Assembly (NCBI GenBank): GCA_022448995.1
Contig: JAKVCT010000010.1
Coordinates: 1-44,462 of the forward strand
From: Saprospiraceae bacterium
Lineage (GTDB): Bacteria > Bacteroidota > Bacteroidia > Chitinophagales > Saprospiraceae
Direction: 5' to 3'
Length of the DNA: 44,462 bases
In this document: one piece after another, positions 36,406 to 44,462 of the stretch
How the letters are laid out: the number at the start of each line of letters is the position of its first letter
How positions within the stretch are numbered: position 1 is the stretch's first letter
The notes under the pieces: model-generated
What the model was told of the DNA's origin: nothing
Seen by the model: only the letters and a program-made list of their open reading frames with translations
The model's database searches: none
Made by a program: the position numbers and the translations under genes

Positions 36406-39285
36406 TTATCCTGCTGGTGTTGGGGTATTTGTAATTAGAGGTTGAAAATTAGGATCAACCTTTTTGCGTTGAGCTTCGTATTGTAGGCGCTGTTTTTCGT
36501 ATGCTTGAGCTTTCTGACCATTTCCTTGAGCATTCATAATTATCGAGAGGTGATGATAAGCAGATTCCAAATTCTTGAGAGTATTTGGATTATCAGGGAA
36601 AGCATCTGCATAAATTGTAAAATACTGGATAGCAGTCAAGTGATTCTCAGGGTTTTGTGTGATTGTTCCTAAAATACCATTTGCTGTTCCTGCCATATTG
36701 AAAGCTTCCAAGGCTTCAGGATAATATCTAAAAATATTTTTTTTGCTACTATTATAATAATTTGGTGGTTTATTCTGAAAAAGATCTTGTCGGAATGCCT
36801 GAACAGCCTTATTTAACATGGGGATTGCCTTATCCATTTGGTTAGCACGTTGCCCCCACAGGCGTCCATAATTCATATTGGCGATCCCTTGCAAATAGAA
36901 CAAGCTTCGATGAAAGGTAGAGAAGTTGACTGTATCTAAGTGATTAACAGCAATCGTATATGCATTAGAAGCCTGTGTGTAGAGATTATTGGCTTGCTCA
37001 ATTTGTTGTTGAGCCTGAAATGCAGCACCTTCCTCTTCGTAGACTGCTCCCAAAATGGTATATCCTAAGCCCATGAATAGACTTTCGTGAGCTTCTGCCT
37101 GTTGGTTAACAACCTTCGTTTGGACTTCCTGTAAGTATTCTGCTAGAAGAGCGGGATCTTCCTTTGCGACAATCATAAATACTTTATTGAGATTATTTCG
37201 ATTCCCGAAAACATCATTATGTGAAGGTTTCAAGAATAATGCATGATTGTAAGCTCTATAAGTATTTTCGTACAATTTAATTGTTTGTAGGCGAAGTGCT
37301 TTTTGTTCAGCAGGATCTGTACTTGCACGACTCAAGGAATCCTTGACTGTACCTAGATGAAAATTAGCATTTGCAAACAAGACCCAAGCTTGGTTGTAGT
37401 TGGGGTGCAAGGCCTTGGCTACAGAAGCATGTCGCCAAGCTCTAGTTACCATTTCTTCTTTTTTCTCTAGATCTTCCCCTGCATACTTATCCCAGTTACG
37501 TTGTTCTTGCAATACACCTGCAACAGCATTATTCAACTTTGCGCTATAAGGTGAATTTGCCACATCTGTGGTAAACAGGGTATAATCGTCAGCCCAAGCC
37601 ATATTGCGAATTATTGTCTTTACACTATATGCAGAACAAACGATTACTAAGATTACAATAGGTATTTTTAGATCTTGTAAACTAACTTTTTGTTTAAACT
37701 CATTATTTTTTTTCTGTAAAAACTGAGCTAAAGTAAACAAACCTAAGGCACAAGCTAAACTAAAACCTACCGTAGGTAAGAATAAGAAACGTTCTGCTAG
37801 GTTGGTACCAATTGGAAAAAATAAGTTAGAAATGACGGAAAATGTAGCTGCATAAAATATAATACAAAAGGCAATAGGTTTTCGTTTAATTAATCCCCAA
37901 AAACCAATTATAGCTAGTAAAAGGTGTATAAATAAAGAGCATAAAACAGTTGGACTCCCAAACGTAGGAATGGTTTCCTTAAAATCTTCAGGGCTATATT
38001 CAACCAAAGGGTCTGTCATAGGGATAGATGCAGCTACAGGGCCATCATCCGTACGAATGTATTTGGGATAGTAGTCATTAGTCAGAGTAAGTGGAAATAC
38101 CGTTAAACGAAGATAGATTTGCCAAGAATGTATGATAGAGGCAAATTTTTCAGCATCTTCATAATGTGTATAAGGAACATTAGGCTTCGTTTTCAAGAAA
38201 GGATTATTCATCAATTCTCTAGGTAATAATGCTTTATTTCCTTCGTTTTTATATTGTTTTAATAAGCGTTTACGTTCTTTTTGGATCTCTTTAGGTAATT
38301 CCAAAACATTAGAACGAATACCCAAAAAGGCAAAGGTGATGGCTAGAAAAATCGCTGTTCGAATTGCTATTTTCTTGATACTTGCTTTGGTAAAAAAATA
38401 CAAAGCACAAGGAATAATAGCTAGAAAGGTAACTGCATTTTCCTTGGAGAAAATTCCAAAAGCAAATGCTCCTGCTGCCATGAGTAAATAACGTGTAGAT
38501 TTCTCTGGTCGATTAATAGAACGCAATGTCCATAACAGTGCTAACATAGAACCTAGTAAGACCATGATTTCATCACGACCTTTAATATTTGCTACCGCTT
38601 CGGTGTGGATAGGGTGGGTGGCATAAAGCAATGCACCTGCTAGAGCAATAAAATAGCCTTTTATCTGATCTGTTTTATGTGTTGGATTGAACATTTCTAG
38701 AAAGCTCAGATAAATCACGATACATAAAAGTGCATAGAGTAAGATATTGATTAGATGACTAACATGTGGACTTATATTAGAAGGATTATAGACTCTTTTA
38801 GGAACTTTCTTCTTCTGTGTTGCATAGTAAATATTCTCTTTTTTAGTAGTTTTTTCTCCAAAAAGTTGAAGCTCCATTGCAAAAGTAGCAATAGATAGGG
38901 GACGATAGCGTCCACCAGAAACTAAATCTCTACGTCCCTTGAAAAATCCGACAAAGGCATCTTCTGTAAAAATGCCATACAGCCCTTCGGAACCCTGTCG
39001 GGTAAAGTCATTATCCAAGATCACCATAGTATCATCTACTGCATACTTATGTTGAATGGTATTCCCATAAATGACAATACTCAAGACAGCAACTAGGGTA
39101 ATATGCAAATAGGTATTCAACCAAAAAGAAGTTTTTGGGAGTGCCTTAGAGATTTGCTGTTCCTGAACTCCTTCAGGCAGTTTTTCATTTTGTTTAGCTT
39201 GGGAGACTATTTTTTTAGCTTGATTTTTAGAACTTGGAGTTTTTTCCTTATTCTTTTTCTTAGAAGATCGTTTCTTTGCAGCCAT
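36406..39285 (-). CDS. TMTC-like GT-C membrane protein with C-terminal TPRs
   Basis: This 959-residue protein begins with a very lysine-rich tail (MAAKKRSSKKKNKEKTPSSK). About ten membrane helices (about 56-560) follow, then a soluble TPR region (about 590-940), with units such as AYNHALFLKPSHNDVFGNRN and AIQYFTIYADAFPDNP. The membrane part carries GT-C-type glycosyltransferase signatures: a luminal DD-x-M-V-I-L-D-N motif near 79-86, GGRYRPLSIATFA near 124-136, and HPIHTEAVANIKGRDE near 223-238. These match the TMTC/DUF1736 family, whose eukaryotic members are linked to protein O-mannosylation. It may transfer sugar from a polyprenyl-phosphate donor to an envelope target; the donor and target are unknown. 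It is next to a polysaccharide locus but in the opposite orientation. Confidence 0.82.
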   Translation of the reverse strand: MAAKKRSSKKKNKEKTPSSKNQAKKIVSQAKQNEKLPEGVQEQQISKALPKTSFWLNTYLHITLVAVLSIVIYGNTIQHKYAVDDTMVILDNDFTRQGSEGLYGIFTEDAFVGFFKGRRDLVSGGRYRPLSIATFAMELQLFGEKTTKKENIYYATQKKKVPKRVYNPSNISPHVSHLINILLYALLCIVIYLSFLEMFNPTHKTDQIKGYFIALAGALLYATHPIHTEAVANIKGRDEIMVLLGSMLALLWTLRSINRPEKSTRYLLMAAGAFAFGIFSKENAVTFLAIIPCALYFFTKASIKKIAIRTAIFLAITFAFLGIRSNVLELPKEIQKERKRLLKQYKNEGNKALLPRELMNNPFLKTKPNVPYTHYEDAEKFASIIHSWQIYLRLTVFPLTLTNDYYPKYIRTDDGPVAASIPMTDPLVEYSPEDFKETIPTFGSPTVLCSLFIHLLLAIIGFWGLIKRKPIAFCIIFYAATFSVISNLFFPIGTNLAERFLFLPTVGFSLACALGLFTLAQFLQKKNNEFKQKVSLQDLKIPIVILVIVCSAYSVKTIIRNMAWADDYTLFTTDVANSPYSAKLNNAVAGVLQEQRNWDKYAGEDLEKKEEMVTRAWRHASVAKALHPNYNQAWVLFANANFHLGTVKDSLSRASTDPAEQKALRLQTIKLYENTYRAYNHALFLKPSHNDVFGNRNNLNKVFMIVAKEDPALLAEYLQEVQTKVVNQQAEAHESLFMGLGYTILGAVYEEEGAAFQAQQQIEQANNLYTQASNAYTIAVNHLDTVNFSTFHRSLFYLQGIANMNYGRLWGQRANQMDKAIPMLNKAVQAFRQDLFQNKPPNYYNSSKKNIFRYYPEALEAFNMAGTANGILGTITQNPENHLTAIQYFTIYADAFPDNPNTLKNLESAYHHLSIIMNAQGNGQKAQAYEKQRLQYEAQRKKVDPNFQPLITNTPTPAG

Positions 39286-39670
39286 ATTCTATCTTAGCTT
39301 AGAAAAATTATGTAGTTTTTGGGCATCTCTAGTTAGATGCTCTTTAATATCTTTCGTCCATGAAGCCTTGAGGACTTATACCAGTATTTCCTCAAAATCT
39401 TTTTCGATATTTGATAATCAGATTATTACGATTTGTATCAAAAATAAGTTTTTTTCTATAAAGAGCTAATTATCAAATACCTTCAAGCTCTTCACGGACT
39501 GCTGTAATACACAATATTAACTAAATGTTTGCTTTTTAGCAATTCAACAGTAGTTTTTGCTCAAGCTTTCTGTAGAAAGCTGAGTATTTAGTAATTTTTC
39601 ATATAATACCTTTGTGGTGATCGTTCGTTGATTCAGTAATTTTTCACCAAAAATTCAAAAAACATCATCC
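39286..39670. other. Intergenic region with a 144-bp palindromic element
   Basis: It separates two divergent genes and holds their promoters. At 39356-39499 two nested inverted repeat pairs occur. The inner pair is tatttgataatcag (39408-39421) with ctaattatcaaata (39466-39479), matching 13 of 14 bases. The outer pair is gtccatgaagccttgagg (39356-39373) with cttcaagctcttcacggac (39481-39499). The left side has 33 extra bases between its arms. A perfect minus-strand -7 box (tatttttg) lies at 39439-39446 but without a well-spaced TTG. Confidence 0.55.
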
Positions 39671-41128
39671 TTGAATAGAGAATTTTTGATCAATCTGATC
39701 CTGTTACTCTTGATTAATCTTCTAATCAAGCCTTTTTACACTTTTGGTATAGACCTTCGAGTACAAAACTTAGTTGGGACACAATCCTATGGACTGTATT
39801 TTGCCCTATTCAACTTTAGCTATATTTTTCAGATTTTTGGGGACTTAGGATTGCAACAATACAATAATCGAAATATTGCACAAAATGGTTTTTTGATAGA
39901 TAAGTATTTACCTCACATTCTGATATTAAAGTCCATTTTAGCTATTTTAGTTATTGGAATAGGTCTATTAGTGGCCATAGGTTTAGGTTATCAAGCAGAA
40001 AGTTTATACCTCCTGACTTTTTTATTATTTAACCAGATCCTAATTACTTTTCTTTTCTTCCTACGATCCAATATATCAGGCTTGGGATATTACAGATTGG
40101 ACAGTTTTTTTTCTGCATTAGATAAATTACTGATGGTACTAATTTGTGGAGTATTGGTTTGGACACCACTATCTAAAGATTTTAGAATAGAGTGGTTTCT
40201 GTATGCTCAAACTACAGCTTATGGGTTAAGTGTATTACTTGCCTTTTGGGTAAATTTAAGATTCTTGAAAAGAAAACTACATTTTCATTTCAATTGGATT
40301 GTTCTGTTGGCAATTCTAAAAAAAAGTTTGCCATTTGCCTTGGTCGTAATTCTAATGACACTCTATACACGAATAGATGCAGTCATGATAGAACGTTTGT
40401 TAGATGGGGTAGAAGGTAAGAAAGAAGCGGGTATCTATGCCTTTGCTTATCGCTTTTTGGATACCTCTAATATGTTTGTTTATTTATTTGCTACCTTACT
40501 TTTACCCATGTTCAGCCGTTTACTTAGTCAGCAAGCAGCTTTAAAAGCTCTTTTAGTTTTTAGTTATCAACTTATGTTGGTCTTAACTATTGGTTTGAGT
40601 ATAGGTTTAGCTTACTATGCACCAGAGATAGGACAAGCTCTATTTGATGAGTATACTCCCTACACAGCAGAGGTTTTTGCCATGTTGATTCTTAGTTTTA
40701 ACGCATTGGGAATGTTGGCGATCTTTGGAACTTTACTGACAGCTAACGGAAGTTTACGTGCCATGAATACTTTGTTTGTCATAGGTATCTTACTCAATGT
40801 TCTTATGAATTATATTATGATTCCTAAGTATGGGGCTTGGGGGGCAGCCTTGAGTACTTTATGTACACAGAGTTTTGTAGCCTTAGGAGAGATCTTTTTA
40901 GTAATTCGGATTTTTCAGCTAAAGGTCAATTATAAATTGATTACACAAACACTATCATTTATTATCTTAGTACTGGTAGGTACATACTATTTATATCACT
41001 ATCTAGAAGTATTTTGGTTTTGGAAGTTTAGTATGACTGGCATCATGGTCTTGATCTTTGCATTTGCAGTTCAGCTAATTTCTATCAAAGAATTTGTTTT
41101 ACTGCTTAGTATTAAAAAAAGAGGATAG
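39671..41128 (+). CDS. Polysaccharide flippase (MOP/Wzx-type)
   Basis: This 485-residue integral membrane protein has about 14 hydrophobic helices. The N-terminus (NREFLINLILLLLINLLIKP) with FGIDLRVQN and GTQSYGLYFALFNFSYI is typical of the oligosaccharide flippases (RfbX/Wzx-like, MOP superfamily) of Bacteroidota. A central helix pair carries MTLYTRIDAVMIE, and the last half carries NVLMNYIMIPKYGAWGAALS. It should move lipid-linked sugar units across the inner membrane. The start appears to be TTG at 39671: the frame is open for only 13 more codons upstream and contains no ATG. It is followed by a 364-bp gap and then the chain-length gene, so it may be a separate transcription unit of the same locus. 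Confidence 0.86.
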   Translation: MNREFLINLILLLLINLLIKPFYTFGIDLRVQNLVGTQSYGLYFALFNFSYIFQIFGDLGLQQYNNRNIAQNGFLIDKYLPHILILKSILAILVIGIGLLVAIGLGYQAESLYLLTFLLFNQILITFLFFLRSNISGLGYYRLDSFFSALDKLLMVLICGVLVWTPLSKDFRIEWFLYAQTTAYGLSVLLAFWVNLRFLKRKLHFHFNWIVLLAILKKSLPFALVVILMTLYTRIDAVMIERLLDGVEGKKEAGIYAFAYRFLDTSNMFVYLFATLLLPMFSRLLSQQAALKALLVFSYQLMLVLTIGLSIGLAYYAPEIGQALFDEYTPYTAEVFAMLILSFNALGMLAIFGTLLTANGSLRAMNTLFVIGILLNVLMNYIMIPKYGAWGAALSTLCTQSFVALGEIFLVIRIFQLKVNYKLITQTLSFIILVLVGTYYLYHYLEVFWFWKFSMTGIMVLIFAFAVQLISIKEFVLLLSIKKRG

Positions 41129-41492
41129 TTGGATGGATAAGTACTTGGTGGTCAAGGTGAAAATCGTTTTAGGTTTTGTAATAGAGCTAGGAGTGGGCAT
41201 AAAGCGTTACTAGCATTAACGTTGTAAGTTAGTTAAGGAGGTTTGCTATTTTAATCAACTGTGATCGTGTAGTTATTTTTTAGGTAGCACTTTGCTCTAA
41301 GACTAGTCTCGATTTGGTGAAAAAACAAGGAAATAAAGAACAGGAACAGAAACCCAAGTAGAACTAAAAAATTATTCAACAACTTAGTGAAGTTGTTTGC
41401 TTTACTTTTCCTACTTTTGTACGATTTTTAGCAAATCTGATATATACTATTCATATTTGAGTAGATAACTCAACTTATAATTTTACTTTTTG
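41129..41492 (+). other. Intergenic region before the wzz-like operon
   Basis: No gene is visible. A perfect 8-bp hairpin (aacaactt-agtg-aagttgtt, 41378-41397) is followed by tgctttacttttcc and could end the flippase transcript or sit in the leader of the next operon. A near -7 box (catatttg, about 41452-41459) lies about 35 bases before the next start but lacks a good -33 element. Confidence 0.5.
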
Positions 41493-42662
41493 ATGCAAGA
41501 CGAAAATAAATCTGAAACTCAATCTAACAGATCTCAAAACGAATTGGATTTTAATTATTCCTTGTTAGATCTTATTGGTGTATTCTACAGATGGCGTAAA
41601 CCAATCCTAATATTAATAGTGGTAGCTATGATTGGGAGTATTGTTATTAGCTTACTATTGCCAAACTACTATACTGCTACTGCTACTTTTGTTCCTGCCA
41701 ATGAGGAGAAGGAACTTTTCAATGCTGAGGGAACCAAAAATAATAGTTTGTATGGAGATGAAGATGCTATTGATCGTTCTATGATTTTTAGTAATTCGCC
41801 CAAGTTAATTGAGTACATGATTACCACTTATCAATTAGCAGAGCGTTATGATATAGATGCTTCTACTCCCAAAGGACAAGATCGAGTAGTCAAGACCTTT
41901 ATTGATCTTTATGAGGTAAAAAAGAATGAGCATATTGGTATTGAAGTAAGTATACAAGATAAAAACCCTATGGAGGCAGCCAAAATGCTACAAGGAGCTT
42001 TGGATCATATTCAGCTTTTGCACAAGGACGCTACTAAGAATAATAAGGCTTTAATTAAGAATACTTATGAGCAATTATTAACTAAGAAAAAAGCAGAATT
42101 AGATAGTGCTTCTAGGGAAGTTTCTGCCTTGCGCTTAAAATACAGTATTTGGGATGTGGAAGAACAAGGAGAGTTAATGGCTGGATTAGTTGTTAGAGCC
42201 GAAGCAGGACTAGCAGAGAGCAAATCTAAACTAAAATCTTTTACGGCTAGTGGTCAACGTGATTCTATTCGCATCTACAAGGCGCGTGTAGCAGGTTTAT
42301 CTAGAAAATTAGAGTCTCTAACTACAGAAGTAGATAGTTTAAGAGGTTCTATTAATATTTATTCCTTCAATGAAGGAAAAGATAAGATCCTGTATTACGA
42401 AACTATCATTGAAGAGTTGAGTGAAGATGTTGCAGATATCAATACGAAGTATTCACAGTTTGATGGGCAAGCTAATAATCAGGCTTCGTCGATCATTATT
42501 CTAGAACCTGTTCAAGTACCCAAGATCAAATCCTATCCAATTCGTTGGTTAATTGTAGCTGCGTCAACCATATTAGCTGCTATCTTTGGATTATTAGGAG
42601 CATTATTATTCGATTTGTATAAAAAGGTGAACTGGAATAACGTATTACATGGCAAATCCTAA
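41493..42662 (+). CDS. Wzz-type chain-length determinant protein
   Basis: Counting from the ATG at 41493, this 389-residue protein has two membrane helices, at about 39-60 (PILILIVVAMIGSIVISLLL) and about 351-373 (LIVAASTILAAIFGLLGALL), flanking a long periplasmic domain with coiled-coil character (about 180-320). The proline-rich VPKIKSYPIRW just before TM2 is the PxxP-type motif of the Wzz family. A TTG three bases upstream is less likely as the start. Wzz proteins set the modal length of O-antigen or capsule chains. The C-terminal cytoplasmic tail is short, and no tyrosine-kinase domain is attached. The stop codon overlaps the next gene by 14 nt, so the two are co-translated. Confidence 0.88.
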   Translation: MQDENKSETQSNRSQNELDFNYSLLDLIGVFYRWRKPILILIVVAMIGSIVISLLLPNYYTATATFVPANEEKELFNAEGTKNNSLYGDEDAIDRSMIFSNSPKLIEYMITTYQLAERYDIDASTPKGQDRVVKTFIDLYEVKKNEHIGIEVSIQDKNPMEAAKMLQGALDHIQLLHKDATKNNKALIKNTYEQLLTKKKAELDSASREVSALRLKYSIWDVEEQGELMAGLVVRAEAGLAESKSKLKSFTASGQRDSIRIYKARVAGLSRKLESLTTEVDSLRGSINIYSFNEGKDKILYYETIIEELSEDVADINTKYSQFDGQANNQASSIIILEPVQVPKIKSYPIRWLIVAASTILAAIFGLLGALLFDLYKKVNWNNVLHGKS

Positions 42663-44130
42663 TTTGAGTATCAATAAAACCTCAAAATTGCTCTTTACGG
42701 TTTATGCACTTATTGTGCTAATGAGCATATTTTCGGCACTCTTACTAGACGAACTCTTACTAGTAGGCTTGCCTGCTTTTGTATTATTGATATTTCAGAC
42801 ACTTGCCAATTACAAAAATGTATATTTCTTCCTTTTTGCTTGTGTGCCAATATCCACAGAGTTTTATTTTTCATCCAGTCTAGCAACAGATTTACCGACA
42901 GAACCACTTATTGTAGGATTGACATTAGTTTATCTATTACAAGTGTTACTCAACCCACAACGGATTAATGGACTTTTTTGGAAACATCCGATTGCCGTTA
43001 TTTTGCTTCTGCATTTTATTTGGATTGCTTATGCTTCTGTAGTTTCCTATGATATTGGAGTTTCGATCAAATATAGTCTAGCCAAATTCTGGTATATTAT
43101 TACCTTTTTCTTCTTGTCAGGACATGTGCTTAAAGAAGATAAAGACATCAAGAAAATATTTTGGTTGATTGCCATTCCCTTGGCCTTGGCTACTGCCAAA
43201 GTTATTGCACATCATTACACACTCAATTTTGGATTTAAGGAGATTAATAATGCAACGTTTCCTTTTTTCCGAAACCATGTCAATTATGCTGCAATTTTAG
43301 CTTTATTTGTACCGATTGTCTGGTTCATGCGACACTGGTATCCTGTTTTTTCCAAAGCCTGGTTGCTTGTTATCGGGATATTAGGCATCTTACTGATGGG
43401 GGTTGCTTTTGCTTATACACGAGCAGCTTATGTTGCTCTTATAATGGCAATGGGTGCTTACTGGGTGGTTCGTTTCAGACTTGTTCGTTGGGCATTATTA
43501 GGAGCTTCTGTACTTTTAGTAGGTGTTTTCATATACATGGTCTCCAACAATAAGTTTATAGACTATGCACCAAGTGAGCGAACAATTGCTCATGAAGAAT
43601 TTGGAGATATTGTTTCAGCAACCTCTAAGTTAGAGGATGTCTCTACTATGGAGCGTTATTATCGTTGGATTGCAGGAGTACGCATGTCAAGCAAGGAAGT
43701 TTTGACTGGTTATGGACCAGGTAATTTCCATAATTTTTACAAAGGTTATACCCTAAATAAGTTTGAAACCTATGTGAGTGATAATCCAGAGCGTTCAGGT
43801 ATTCACAATTATTACCTAATGACCTTAGTTGAGCAGGGAATTATTGGTTTATTGATTTTCGTTGGATTGAGTTTCTTTGTATTACTCAAAGGAGAACAAA
43901 TTTATCATGAATGTAAAACCCAAGTACGTAAAAATATTGTGATGAGTATGCTACTGTCGCTCATTATTATAGATGCTTTCCTATTGATTAATGATATGAT
44001 TGAGACAGATAAAGTAGGGTCTTTCTTTTTCTTTTATATGGCTGTTTTGGTGGTGATAGACTTATGGAATAAACGAGAGGCTCAAGCCAAGTCTGTGAGC
44101 TCAAATACCACAAGAGATGTTGTCGAATAA
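42649..44130 (+). CDS. O-antigen ligase/polymerase (Wzy_C-type)
   Basis: This 493-residue membrane protein has about 11-12 hydrophobic helices and one large periplasmic loop at about 305-400. It shows the signatures of the WaaL/Wzy family: AYTRAAYVALIMAMGAYWV (about 256-274), ERYYRWIAGVRMSSKEVLTG with GYGPGNFHNFY (about 335-364), and HNYYLMTLVEQGIIGLLIF (about 385-403), whose histidine and glutamate region is typical. It either polymerises repeat units or joins the finished glycan to its acceptor; sequence alone does not separate the two. It begins inside the 3' end of the wzz-like gene, and its own 3' end overlaps the following gene by 14 nt. Confidence 0.87.
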   Translation: MANPNLSINKTSKLLFTVYALIVLMSIFSALLLDELLLVGLPAFVLLIFQTLANYKNVYFFLFACVPISTEFYFSSSLATDLPTEPLIVGLTLVYLLQVLLNPQRINGLFWKHPIAVILLLHFIWIAYASVVSYDIGVSIKYSLAKFWYIITFFFLSGHVLKEDKDIKKIFWLIAIPLALATAKVIAHHYTLNFGFKEINNATFPFFRNHVNYAAILALFVPIVWFMRHWYPVFSKAWLLVIGILGILLMGVAFAYTRAAYVALIMAMGAYWVVRFRLVRWALLGASVLLVGVFIYMVSNNKFIDYAPSERTIAHEEFGDIVSATSKLEDVSTMERYYRWIAGVRMSSKEVLTGYGPGNFHNFYKGYTLNKFETYVSDNPERSGIHNYYLMTLVEQGIIGLLIFVGLSFFVLLKGEQIYHECKTQVRKNIVMSMLLSLIIIDAFLLINDMIETDKVGSFFFFYMAVLVVIDLWNKREAQAKSVSSNTTRDVVE

Positions 44131-44462
44131 ATCATTTCATTCTATTCAACTAGGAGATACAATTATTGTAGATACCACAAACTACCTGGAGCATTATGGG
44201 AAAGTATTTAGTCAGCTTTTAGGGGAATCAGGAAGAGTGTTTTGTTTCGAGCAGGATTCAACGTTGTGTGAAGTAGCCAAACAGAAATATTCATTAATGC
44301 CAACTGTTCATTACTACAACAATAGTCTAGGTAATATAACCAGAGCCAAGCAAGTTCAGATAGATGCATTTTTAGAGAATTTAGAAGCTTTACTAGAGAG
44401 AGTTGATGCGGGGAAGGAAATCTATATCCTGGGCAATGTAAATATTGATTTTTTGAAAAAGG
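44117..44462 (+). CDS. FkbM-like methyltransferase fold, 3' end missing
   Basis: The frame starts at an ATG inside the ligase gene (overlap 14 nt) and is open to the window edge, showing 115 complete codons. The segment GDTIIVDTTNYLEHYGKVFS followed by RVFCFEQDSTLCEVAKQKYS and YYNNSLGNI resembles the opening of FkbM-family SAM methyltransferases, which have a VIDIGANIG-type loop, an acidic residue at the end of strand 2 (here FCFEQD), and an N-x-A-L-G-N-type strand. Here the glycine-rich SAM loop reads VDTTNYLEHYG and lacks the usual glycines, so the enzyme may be divergent or inactive. The family assignment is tentative because only the N-terminal third may be visible. Confidence 0.55.
   Translation, partial: MLSNKSFHSIQLGDTIIVDTTNYLEHYGKVFSQLLGESGRVFCFEQDSTLCEVAKQKYSLMPTVHYYNNSLGNITRAKQVQIDAFLENLEALLERVDAGKEIYILGNVNIDFLKK

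Noticed and set aside
1..44462. tRNA, rRNA, riboswitch, integrase or transposase genes
   Set aside because: No cloverleaf, rRNA segment, known riboswitch core or mobile-element protein was recognised by eye; a covariance-model scan was not possible here.

Overview
The window comes from the chromosome of an AT-rich Bacteroidota bacterium, possibly of the Saprospiria/Chitinophagia type (the class is a guess). The phylum is supported by giant secreted PKD-repeat proteins ending in type IX secretion (T9SS) type B sorting domains, a 31-residue COX24/mS38-like basic protein, an RNase E/G gene near an HU gene, the neighbour set DUF4175-like protein / anti-sigma-type ATPase / ybeY, a perfect TAnnTTTG promoter box, and a general lack of Shine-Dalgarno sequences. 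I saw no rRNA, tRNA, CRISPR array, transposase or phage gene.

Layout. Positions 1-2708 hold the 3' part of a lamin-tail-domain surface protein. A terminator and a 187-bp MITE-like palindromic element follow. Positions 3162-15034 hold two collinear giant paralogues (1835 and 2065 residues) with signal peptides, many PKD domains and T9SS type B C-termini. The second carries six in-register 77-codon repeats. Positions 15064-17849 form a housekeeping block on the plus strand: a promoter, pgsA, a PAP2 phosphatase that may complete phosphatidylglycerol synthesis, an HU protein, a membrane-anchored TPR protein and the mS38-like protein. About 0.9 kb of non-coding, hairpin-containing DNA then precedes the RNase E/G gene, which ends in a large palindrome.

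Positions 20553-32794 are on the minus strand: two related small membrane proteins, a secreted protein of unknown function, a cytosolic TPR protein, lysyl-tRNA synthetase, a lipoprotein, YbeY, a HATPase anti-sigma-type protein and a large coiled-coil DUF4175-like membrane protein. Positions 33125-34571 hold two diverged paralogous small secreted proteins. A secreted, possibly beta-propeller protein (34952-36367) converges on a TMTC-like GT-C/TPR membrane protein, with a perfect UUCG hairpin between them.

The right end (39671-44462) is the start of a surface-polysaccharide locus: flippase, Wzz-type chain-length protein, O-antigen ligase/polymerase and a partial FkbM-like methyltransferase fold. 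The last three overlap one another by exactly 14 nt.

I do not see a clear new defence or mobile system. The most interesting material is the homogenised repeat array in the second giant protein, the family of short palindromic repeats between genes, the terminator folded into a 3' coding end, an orphan plus-strand terminator, and the long structured leader of the RNase E/G gene.
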